Source: Acidaminococcaceae bacterium
Lineage (GTDB): Bacteria > Bacillota > Negativicutes > Acidaminococcales > Acidaminococcaceae
Direction of reading: 5' to 3'
Assembly (NCBI GenBank): GCA_003512125.1
Contig: DOSQ01000173.1
Coordinates: forward strand, 1 to 6,798
Length of the DNA stretch: 6,798 nt
The translations under genes and the position numbers were made by a program. Shown here piece after piece: positions 1 through 4,760 of this stretch (its first letter is position 1; every line of letters starts with the position of its first letter). The notes under the pieces were generated by a model. That model was not told the DNA's origin, searched no databases, and worked only from the letters and a program-made list of their open reading frames with translations.

Positions 1-1272
1 TGGAATTCTTTTGCGGAACAGCTGGAAACAAAAGTGAAGGAACAGGGATATGTATCTTTTAATGAAAGCTGTAAGCCTAAGACCGTCAGCAGTGTGGCAG
101 CAAAGCCGGTACACCGTATGGAAACGGGTATCCATGAATTTGACAGGGTGTTGGGGGGCGGAATCGTTCCCGGCAGCCTGATCTTACTGAGCGGTGATCC
201 CGGTATCGGGAAATCCACGATTCTTCTGGATGCCGCTATGCGCTTCAGCCAGAAACAGATAAAAGTATTGTATGTATCGGGGGAAGAATCAGAAGAGCAG
301 ACGGCTATGCGCGCCAGGCGCCTGGGGAACTGTACTGATGCACTGTTAATCATGACTGCGTCGGAAATCGGCAGTATTCTCCTGCAGGCTGAACATGAAA
401 AGCCGGGTCTGCTGGTCATCGATTCGATCCAGACGATGTATACCGGCGATCTAGAAACAGCGGCCGGCAGCGTGGGGCAGGTGAGGGAGTGTACGGCACG
501 CCTGCTGAAGTATGCCAAAACTTCCGGAACTGCGGTTCTGATTATCGGGCACATGACAAAAGACGGGAATATTGCCGGTCCCCGTTTGCTGGAACATATG
601 GTGGATGTGGTTTTACAGTTTGAGGGCGACCGCAGTTATGCCTACCGTGTGCTGCGCGCGCTGAAAAACCGCTTTGGTTCCACGGAGGAATGCGGTATTT
701 TTTCCATGGAGCAGGGGGGGCTGATTGAAGTTCCCAATCCGGCGGGACTGTTTCTGGAAGCGAGGGAGCAGGAAGTGACCGGTGCGGTGATTGGCGGCTG
801 TCTGGAAGGAAACCGGCCTGTCATGGTAGAGTTCCAGGCGCTGGCGGCCCGTACCCCATACGGAATGCCCCGCCGGACTGCTGTCGGATTTGACTATAAC
901 CGGGTCAACATGCTGATAGCTATACTGGAACGGCGGATGGGACTGGATTTTGGCACCTATGACGCCTATGTGAATGTGGTAGGCGGTATCAGGGTAAATG
1001 AACCGGCGGCCGACCTTCCTGTGCTGGCGGCTCTGTTTTCCAGTTACCGGAACCGTCCGGTTTCTGCCGGAACGGTAATTTTCGGAGAAGTAGGACTTAC
1101 CGGGGAAGTGCGGCGCGTGCCTGCCATGGAACGCCGTATTGCCGATGCGGCAAAGCTGGGTTTTGTGAAGTTTGTAGTGCCTGATTCCAGGCTGCATATG
1201 CCGGCGGATTTTAAAGGAAAAATTATCAGGGTAAAAAGCGTTGAAGAGGCGATACGCGCCATGCTTGAATAA
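1..1272 (+). CDS. radA: DNA repair/recombination ATPase RadA (Sms), 5'-partial
   Basis: RadA is a RecA-like ATPase that works in homologous recombination and in processing of branched DNA; in Bacillota it acts in the cytoplasm on single-stranded and D-loop DNA. The frame is open from base 1 and already reads WNSFAEQLE, which matches the end of the RadA zinc finger (CPxCxxWNSF), so the start and about 30-35 residues, including the Cys ligands, lie upstream. The GTG at 34 is internal. Numbered from base 1, 423 codons are visible: Walker A GDPGIGKST at 65-73, Walker B LLVID at 137-141, the RadA signature KNRFG at 222-226, and a C-terminal Lon-protease-like domain from about 260 to the end (GEVGLTGEVR near 362-371). 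No clear terminator follows, so readthrough into carD is possible. In B. subtilis the next gene is disA; here it is carD. Identification is near certain. Confidence 0.97.
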   Translation, partial: WNSFAEQLETKVKEQGYVSFNESCKPKTVSSVAAKPVHRMETGIHEFDRVLGGGIVPGSLILLSGDPGIGKSTILLDAAMRFSQKQIKVLYVSGEESEEQTAMRARRLGNCTDALLIMTASEIGSILLQAEHEKPGLLVIDSIQTMYTGDLETAAGSVGQVRECTARLLKYAKTSGTAVLIIGHMTKDGNIAGPRLLEHMVDVVLQFEGDRSYAYRVLRALKNRFGSTEECGIFSMEQGGLIEVPNPAGLFLEAREQEVTGAVIGGCLEGNRPVMVEFQALAARTPYGMPRRTAVGFDYNRVNMLIAILERRMGLDFGTYDAYVNVVGGIRVNEPAADLPVLAALFSSYRNRPVSAGTVIFGEVGLTGEVRRVPAMERRIADAAKLGFVKFVVPDSRLHMPADFKGKIIRVKSVEEAIRAMLE

Positions 1273-1279
1273 TTTTTGC

Positions 1280-1289
1280 ACTCTAGAGT
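1280..1289. repeat. 10-bp perfect palindrome upstream of carD promoters
   Basis: ACTCTAGAGT is a perfect dyad lying 9 bases upstream of the first carD -35 box and 7 bases after the radA stop. As RNA it could form only a 3-bp stem and no T-run follows at the right place, so it is not a terminator. Its position would suit a DNA-binding site in the upstream promoter region, but a palindrome this short can arise by chance; no known operator is recognised. Confidence 0.3.
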
Positions 1290-1298
1290 AAAATAGTG

Positions 1299-1327
1299 TT
1301 GACAGTATACAGACACTGATGTATAAT
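1299..1327 (+). promoter_or_regulatory. Sigma-A-type promoter P1 of carD
   Basis: The -35 box TTGACA (1299-1304) and -10 box TATAAT (1322-1327) are both perfect matches to the housekeeping consensus with an optimal 17-base spacer. Transcription would begin near 1334, giving a leader of about 105 bases before the carD ATG. It is the upstream member of a tandem pair. Confidence 0.85.
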
Positions 1328-1335
1328 AAAAAACT

Positions 1336-1364
1336 TTGACGGCTGTAAAAAATCATGCTATAAT
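1336..1364 (+). promoter_or_regulatory. Sigma-A-type promoter P2 of carD (extended -10)
   Basis: The -35 box TTGACG (1336-1341, 5 of 6) and -10 box TATAAT (1359-1364, 6 of 6) are separated by 17 bases, and TGC directly before the -10 makes an extended -10 element. The predicted start is near 1371, giving a leader of about 68 bases. It sits 37 bases downstream of P1, so polymerase at P2 would overlap the P1 start region. Because the ATG at 1367 lies upstream of this start, it cannot be used on the P2 transcript, which supports the carD start at 1439. Confidence 0.85.
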
Positions 1365-1379
1365 GTATGTGTATTCAAT

Positions 1380-1410
1380 ATGCTTTGATACACGAAAGTA
1401 TTTATAGCAT
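1380..1410 (+). other. Possible imperfect hairpin in carD leader RNA
   Basis: ATGCT (1380-1384) can pair with AGCAT (1406-1410), and ATAC (1388-1391) with GTAT (1398-1401), across a small internal loop and with a 6-base apical loop ACGAAA. The fold would sit near the 5' end of the P2 transcript and leaves the ribosome site at 1428 free. It is AU-rich and not a recognised riboswitch; it may only stabilise the transcript or be chance. Confidence 0.3.
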
Positions 1411-1427
1411 TTCCCGGTGTTCTGTAT

Positions 1428-1432
1428 GGAGG
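1428..1432 (+). promoter_or_regulatory. Ribosome binding site of carD (decides start)
   Basis: GGAGG lies 6 bases before the ATG at 1439, ideal Shine-Dalgarno spacing. The in-frame upstream ATG at 1367 has no such site and falls at the edge of promoter P2. Confidence 0.85.
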
Positions 1433-1438
1433 TTGCCA

Positions 1439-1927
1439 ATGTTCTCAATTGGTGACAAAGTAGTATATCCGATGCACGGTGCGGGGCAGATAGAAGCCAT
1501 AGAAGAGCGGATGTACGAAGAGCAGCCAACAAAATATTTAGTGCTTACCATGTTCCTGGGTAATATGAAAGTGCGTATTCCCGTCTGTAATCTGGAAAAG
1601 GTTGGCTTGCGCCCGATTATTCCTCAAAAAAAGATGAAAGAGATTAAAAAGGTACTGGAAACAGAAGTGGCCAATAACCTGAAGAGCATTACATGGAACC
1701 GCCGTTTTACCATTTATATTGATAAAATGAAAAGCGGGGATGTTTTGGATTTGGCAGAGGTAATCAGTATCCTGGCGCGTCAGGATAAAGAAAAACGCCT
1801 TTCTACGGGAGAGCGCCGCCTGCTGGGGAATGCACGGCAGATTCTGGCCAGTGAGATAATGATCGTCAGGAACAGCAATATAGAGTCTGCGGAAAAATGG
1901 ATTGATAAAGCGCTGAATATAGCATGA
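1439..1927 (+). CDS. carD: CarD/CdnL-family RNA polymerase-binding transcription regulator
   Basis: CarD/CdnL proteins bind the RNA polymerase beta subunit and steady or modulate the open promoter complex, affecting rRNA and many other promoters. The 162-residue product has the family's usual length. The N-terminal Tudor-like polymerase-interaction domain spans about 1-60, opening MFSIGDKVVYPMHGAGQIEA, and an all-helical DNA-contacting domain spans about 64-160. W86 in WNRR corresponds to the tryptophan that wedges into the upstream edge of the bubble in mycobacterial CarD; SGD (99-101) and the RLSTGERRLLGNARQIL helix (120-136) are also family-typical. The frame runs open back to 1367, but the start at 1439 is chosen for its GGAGG and for the domain boundary. 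The gene has two tandem promoters and its own terminator, so it appears to be an independent unit. Family assignment is firm; regulon and sign of regulation are unknown here. Confidence 0.95.
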   Translation: MFSIGDKVVYPMHGAGQIEAIEERMYEEQPTKYLVLTMFLGNMKVRIPVCNLEKVGLRPIIPQKKMKEIKKVLETEVANNLKSITWNRRFTIYIDKMKSGDVLDLAEVISILARQDKEKRLSTGERRLLGNARQILASEIMIVRNSNIESAEKWIDKALNIA

Positions 1928-1962
1928 GCGCCGGCAAAAAATACATTCAGGTCTTCAATTAT

Positions 1963-1994
1963 AATGTCAGAACAGAGATTCTGGCATTTTTTTT
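1963..1994 (+). terminator. Rho-independent terminator after carD
   Basis: AATGTCAGAA (1963-1972) pairs with TTCTGGCATT (1979-1988) over 10 bp with a single G-U pair, a 6-base loop CAGAGA, and a run of eight T's (1987-1994). It begins 35 bases after the carD stop and should separate carD and upstream transcription from the yacL-isp genes. Confidence 0.88.
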
Positions 1995-2032
1995 GTGAAA
2001 AAAACATCTGCATACTGTTATAAAATTGGAAT

Positions 2033-2061
2033 TTGTAGTAAAATATAAAAATAAGTATGAT
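2033..2061 (+). promoter_or_regulatory. Candidate promoter for the PIN/TRAM-ispD unit
   Basis: TTGTAG (2033-2038, 3 of 6) and TATGAT (2056-2061, 5 of 6) are spaced by 17 bases. A promoter is expected here because a strong terminator precedes this gap. The region is very AT-rich and contains other -10-like hexamers (TATAAA at 2019 and 2044, TAAAAT at 2039), so the exact boxes are uncertain. Confidence 0.35.
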
Positions 2062-2103
2062 GGAGTAGTATTATCTTTTCATATGTATATGACTTTTGAA
2101 GAA

Positions 2104-2109
2104 AGGAGG
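2104..2109 (+). promoter_or_regulatory. Ribosome binding site of the PIN/TRAM gene (decides start)
   Basis: AGGAGG ends directly before an ATG at 2110 and 6 bases before a second in-frame ATG at 2116. Only the second has workable spacing, so 2116 is taken as the start. A longer frame back to a TTG at 2026 overlaps the candidate promoter and has no ribosome site. Confidence 0.85.
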
Positions 2110-2115
2110 ATGACC

Positions 2116-3318
2116 ATGCTGCGAAGAATACTCACTGCCGCTATAGCCGTGGTTTTAACTGTCACCGGACTTATACTTATGGAACAGCTGCTTCCGCAAA
2201 TTTCTATTCTTATCGGCTATAACGTCCATTCCAAAGGGTTGTTGGGTTATTCTTATATTCACTGGTTCTTTGCTATTTTAAGCGTACTGTTTTTCAGTTG
2301 GATCGGCTGGATTATTACGCCTTTCCTGATCAAGTATCTTTTGAAGTATTCGGAAATTGTAGCTTCCGTACTTGCCAAAGCACCTTCTGCTGATATCATT
2401 GTTTCGCTGATTGGCGTATTGGTAGGTCTGATTCTCGCTAACCTGATCGGCGCCCCGTTTTCGCGTCTCCCGATTATAGGTTCCTATATCCCGATTATTT
2501 TAAGTATCGTTTTGGCGTTAACGGGCGCGAAAGTTGCCTTGTACAAAAGCAAAGATATTCTGGGGTTGTTTTACCGTTCCCGGCATCCGGGAACAGATTT
2601 TTCCGGTAATGGGGAAGAAACAGAACAGGTTTTGCAGGAAGAGACCGTGGTTGGTACGGATTCTGTGCCTGCTACGCTGGTGTCGTCCAACAAACTTCTG
2701 GATACCAGTGTAATCATTGACGGACGCATTGCGGATATTTTGAAAACAGGTTTTTTGGAAGGCAATCTTGTAATTCCCCATTTTGTTCTGGATGAATTGC
2801 AGCGTCTTTCGGATTCTTCAGACAATCTGAAGCGCGCAAAAGGCCGGCGGGGACTTGACCTGATCCATGAACTGCAGGAAATGTTCCGTCATGTTGTTAT
2901 TGTTAAGGATTTGGAATATGAAATATATCAGGATGTTGACAGCAAACTGATTGCCCTTGCAAAGGACACGGGTTCTGTCATTGTAACTAATGATTTTAAC
3001 CTGAATAAGGTTGCGTCTATTCAGGGAATCCAGGTGCTGAATATCAACGATCTGGCCAATGCGGTGAAACCGGTAGTCATTCCGGGGGAAGAGATGACGG
3101 CGTACCTGCTTCGGGAAGGAAAAGAAAGCGGACAGGCAATTGCCTATCTGCAGGACGGCACGATGATCGTCGTAGAAGGCGGCCGCAAATATATTGGGAA
3201 CAAGATTCGCGTGGCTGTTACTTCTGTGCTGCAGACTTCTGCCGGGCGGATGATTTTTGCAAAGGTACCAAAGAATCACGAAGTGCGTGATGTGCTAGCC
3301 GCTGCGGAGGGAAAATGA
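2116..3318 (+). CDS. yacL: Membrane-anchored PIN/TRAM domain protein, YacL family (predicted RNase)
   Basis: This is a 400-residue membrane protein with a cytoplasmic nuclease-type module, as in B. subtilis YacL, whose role is not well settled. Four hydrophobic segments are visible at about 5-27, 48-74, 93-114 and 121-142. A polar linker rich in Glu, Gly, Thr and Ser (about 155-190) leads to a PIN domain at about 193-315. Candidate metal-binding acidic residues of the PIN fold are all present: D196 in LDTSVIIDGR, E227 in VLDELQ, D273/D275 in DVDSK and D293 in TNDFN. A TRAM domain, a small RNA-binding fold, follows at about 320-385 (GQAIAYLQDGTMIVVEGG). The intact acidic set argues for an active nuclease, but substrate and partners are unknown. 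The stop overlaps the ispD start as ATGA, so the two are probably translationally coupled, as synteny across Bacillota also suggests. Confidence 0.92.
   Translation: MLRRILTAAIAVVLTVTGLILMEQLLPQISILIGYNVHSKGLLGYSYIHWFFAILSVLFFSWIGWIITPFLIKYLLKYSEIVASVLAKAPSADIIVSLIGVLVGLILANLIGAPFSRLPIIGSYIPIILSIVLALTGAKVALYKSKDILGLFYRSRHPGTDFSGNGEETEQVLQEETVVGTDSVPATLVSSNKLLDTSVIIDGRIADILKTGFLEGNLVIPHFVLDELQRLSDSSDNLKRAKGRRGLDLIHELQEMFRHVVIVKDLEYEIYQDVDSKLIALAKDTGSVIVTNDFNLNKVASIQGIQVLNINDLANAVKPVVIPGEEMTAYLLREGKESGQAIAYLQDGTMIVVEGGRKYIGNKIRVAVTSVLQTSAGRMIFAKVPKNHEVRDVLAAAEGK
3306..3311 (+). promoter_or_regulatory. Ribosome binding site of ispD, inside the yacL 3' end
   Basis: GGAGGG lies 3 bases before the ispD ATG, a slightly short spacing, within the last codons of the preceding gene. 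With the ATGA stop-start overlap at 3315-3318 it favours reinitiation by ribosomes finishing the upstream gene. Confidence 0.7.
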
Positions 3319-4031
3319 AAGAGTTGCTGACCGTGATCGTCCCCGCCGCCGGGGCAGGCAGGCGCATGGGGCTGGGTAAAAATAAAGCATTTGTTACAGT
3401 CGGTGGGATCCCGTTGCTGGTTCTGTGTCTGAAAATGCTGTCAGAGACACAGTTGGTACGACGTGCCATTGTTGTTGTGGGCGCCGGGGAGATTGAAGAT
3501 ACGGAAAAGATGCTCCGGGAATACCAGCCTGATTATTTTCCCTGGCTTTCCTGTCAGGTTACGGCGGGGGGAAAAGAACGGCAGGATTCGGTTGCCAATG
3601 GGCTTGCGCTGATAACCGATGCAGAAGGTTATGTGGCTGTGCATGACGGCGCCCGGCCGTTTGCGGGACCGGCAGTTTTTTCCCGTACTTTTGCAAAAGC
3701 AAAAGAATGTGGCGCGGCGATTGCGGCAGTACCCATGAAAGATACGGTAAAGATCACAGATTCCCGCGGCTTTGTTGTTTCCACCCCGGACAGGTCTTCG
3801 TTATGCGCCGTGCAGACCCCCCAGATTTTTGAGATCAATGTGTTACGGAGGGGCTATGCGTTTTTAAAAGAGCATCCGTTTGCGGTAACAGATGATGCTT
3901 CACTGGTAGAGGCTGTTGGTCATCCGGTGGCGGTAGCGGAAGGAGATTATGAGAATATTAAGGTGACAACGCCGGAGGACCTGCTGTTGGCAGAGAAGAT
4001 TTTGGAAAAGAATAAAGGCAACACTGCTTAA
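3315..4031 (+). CDS. ispD: 2-C-methyl-D-erythritol 4-phosphate cytidylyltransferase IspD
   Basis: IspD joins MEP and CTP to give CDP-methylerythritol and pyrophosphate, the third step of the MEP route to isoprenoid precursors, in the cytoplasm. The 238-residue protein has normal length. The CTP-binding loop is PAAGAGRRMG (10-19), with the lysine of GKNKAF (22 or 24) at the position of the catalytic lysine in E. coli. GGKERQDSVANGL (85-97), HDGARPF (110-116), AAVPMKDTVK (137-146), DRSSLCAVQTPQIF (159-172), TDDASLVE (192-199) and NIKVTTPEDL (214-223) are family blocks; R160 and K216 match E. coli R157 and K213. In the DRSSLCAVQTPQ block a Cys (164) stands where many homologues have Trp, which is unlikely to abolish activity. 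It is coupled to the PIN/TRAM gene by a 4-base overlap and followed by ispF after 108 bases. Identification is firm. Confidence 0.97.
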   Translation: MKELLTVIVPAAGAGRRMGLGKNKAFVTVGGIPLLVLCLKMLSETQLVRRAIVVVGAGEIEDTEKMLREYQPDYFPWLSCQVTAGGKERQDSVANGLALITDAEGYVAVHDGARPFAGPAVFSRTFAKAKECGAAIAAVPMKDTVKITDSRGFVVSTPDRSSLCAVQTPQIFEINVLRRGYAFLKEHPFAVTDDASLVEAVGHPVAVAEGDYENIKVTTPEDLLLAEKILEKNKGNTA

Positions 4032-4046
4032 TTCATCTGCTCTGTC

Positions 4047-4097
4047 AGCAAACAAACTCATTTAAGCTGTGTCTCCTGCAGTGTTTGCTTTTCGTTT
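4047..4097 (+). terminator. Possible weak terminator or attenuator between ispD and ispF
   Basis: AGCAAACA (4047-4054) pairs perfectly with TGTTTGCT (4082-4089), and the stem is followed by TTTTCGTTT (4089-4097). The 27-base loop is long and the stem only moderately GC-rich, so termination would be partial at best. Placement just after the ispD stop fits a 3'-end element. Confidence 0.45.
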
Positions 4098-4114
4098 AAA
4101 GGACTTTGTATAAA
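4085..4114 (+). promoter_or_regulatory. Weak promoter candidate for ispF
   Basis: TTGCTT (4085-4090, 3 of 6) and TATAAA (4109-4114, 5 of 6) are 18 bases apart. The -35 overlaps the 3' arm of the preceding hairpin. Support is limited to the -10 box and to the likely need for a start after a possible terminator. Confidence 0.28.
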
Positions 4115-4126
4115 TAATTTCGAATC

Positions 4127-4134
4127 AAGGTGAT
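4127..4134 (+). promoter_or_regulatory. Ribosome binding site of ispF
   Basis: AAGGTGAT pairs with the 3' end of 16S rRNA mainly through GGTGAT and lies 5 bases before the ATG at 4140. It is the right-hand part of the full AAGGAGGTGAT consensus rather than the usual GGAGG core seen in the other genes here. Confidence 0.7.
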
Positions 4135-4139
4135 TTTTA

Positions 4140-4619
4140 ATGCAGTTTCGGATAGGAACCGGTTTTGATGTTCACGCTCTTGTGGAGAACAGGCCTCTGA
4201 TTCTGGCGGGTGTACAGATACCGTATGAAAAGGGCCTGTTGGGACACAGTGATGCGGATGTGGCGCTGCACGCGCTGATGGATGCATTGCTGGGCGCGGC
4301 AGGCAAGGGGGATATAGGAAAACATTTTCCTGATACCGATGTCAGATTTGAAGGCGCTGACAGCCGCTGTCTTTTGTGTTCGGTTGTTGAGCTGCTGAAG
4401 AAAGACGGCTGGCAGGTCAATAATGTAGATGTAACCATTATTGCGCAGCGGCCGAAATTGGCGCCGTTTATTGCAACTATGCGGGCACTGGTCGCGAGTG
4501 ACCTGGGCGTAACGGAAGATGCGGTGAATATAAAAGCGACGACTACGGAAAAACTCGGCTTTACCGGAAGAGGCGAAGGTATTGCTGCCGAGGCAGTGGC
4601 CAGTATCATAAGGGCCTGA
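4140..4619 (+). CDS. ispF: 2-C-methyl-D-erythritol 2,4-cyclodiphosphate synthase IspF
   Basis: IspF cyclises CDP-methylerythritol 2-phosphate to MEcPP with release of CMP, the fifth step of the MEP pathway; the enzyme is a homotrimer with metal-bound active sites between subunits. The 159-residue length is standard. The start GTGFDVHAL carries zinc ligands D10 and H12, and H44 in DADVALHALMDALLGA is the third (E. coli D8, H10, H42). D58 in GDIGKHFPDTD binds substrate, and the CMP-site block NIKATTTEKLGFTGRGEGI (130-148) is intact. It stands as a separate gene, not as the IspDF fusion seen in some proteobacteria, 108 bases after ispD. The intervening step enzyme IspE is not in this window. Identification is firm. 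Confidence 0.98.
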   Translation: MQFRIGTGFDVHALVENRPLILAGVQIPYEKGLLGHSDADVALHALMDALLGAAGKGDIGKHFPDTDVRFEGADSRCLLCSVVELLKKDGWQVNNVDVTIIAQRPKLAPFIATMRALVASDLGVTEDAVNIKATTTEKLGFTGRGEGIAAEAVASIIRA

Positions 4620-4649
4620 GGTCTGCGTGGCTTTTGCGATGTAAGTTAC

Positions 4650-4680
4650 GACAGCCGGGTACGTTTTCTGTCAGGCTGTC
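4650..4680 (+). other. Stem-loop with alternative pairing in gltX upstream region
   Basis: GACAGCC (4650-4656) pairs perfectly with GGCTGTC (4674-4680). The first five bases, GACAG, can instead pair with an earlier CTGTC copy at 4668-4672, so two mutually exclusive stems exist. No T-run follows, so it is not a standard terminator; it may be the 3' end stabiliser of the ispF message or part of a leader. It lacks the T-box AGGGTGGNACC core. Confidence 0.4.
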
Positions 4681-4697
4681 TGCATAAGGCTTATAAC
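4668..4697 (+). promoter_or_regulatory. Candidate promoter for gltX-cysS
   Basis: CTGTCA (4668-4673, 4 of 6) and TATAAC (4692-4697, 5 of 6) are 18 bases apart, predicting a start near 4704 and a leader of about 57 bases. The site overlaps the stem-loop above and its start would lie in the palindrome at 4701-4715. It is plausible but not strong; readthrough from ispF is the alternative. Confidence 0.33.
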
Positions 4698-4700
4698 AGA

Positions 4701-4715
4701 TTACTAATATAGTAA
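4701..4715. repeat. 15-bp palindrome upstream of gltX (possible operator)
   Basis: TTACTA-ATA-TAGTAA is a perfect inverted repeat of 6-bp arms with a 3-base centre, placed over the predicted +1 of the gltX promoter candidate and 45 bases before the ATG. The region around it is AT-rich, which raises the chance of accidental palindromes. No regulator is recognised for it. Confidence 0.35.
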
Positions 4716-4747
4716 ATAAATATAGAAAAAGTTTGAATATCATTTTT

Positions 4748-4753
4748 GGAGGG
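4748..4753 (+). promoter_or_regulatory. Ribosome binding site of gltX (decides start)
   Basis: GGAGGG lies 7 bases before the ATG at 4761. The frame opens a little earlier with a TTG at 4746, but that codon overlaps the ribosome site itself and so is not the start. Confidence 0.85.
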
Positions 4754-4760
4754 ATTTTCA

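Noticed and set aside
34..36. GTG as the radA start
   Set aside because: The frame is open to base 1 and the residues before GTG (WNSFAEQLE) match the end of the RadA zinc finger, so translation begins outside the window.
613..1356. 247-residue open frame on the - strand opposite radA
   Set aside because: It lies almost wholly antisense to the conserved radA domain and runs over the carD promoter. Its translation has no recognisable motif and the odd Arg/His/Phe-rich make-up of a shadow frame.
1367..1438. 24-residue N-terminal extension of CarD from the ATG at 1367
   Set aside because: The codon is inside the promoter P2 start region, has no ribosome site, and the extension does not resemble CarD; GGAGG points to 1439.
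1959..1964. TATAAT hexamer after carD as a promoter -10
   Set aside because: It overlaps the terminator's 5' arm, has no -35 at proper distance, and a transcript from it would meet the T-run at once.
2026..2115. N-terminal extension of the PIN/TRAM protein from TTG at 2026
   Set aside because: It runs through AT-rich promoter-like DNA, lacks a ribosome site, and the family begins with MLRRIL next to AGGAGG.
2818..3279. 153-residue open frame on the - strand opposite the PIN/TRAM domains
   Set aside because: It is fully contained in a conserved gene on the other strand and has no domain signature.
4620..4760. T-box riboswitch before gltX
   Set aside because: No AGGGTGGNACC-like core, no terminator/antiterminator pair and too short a leader.
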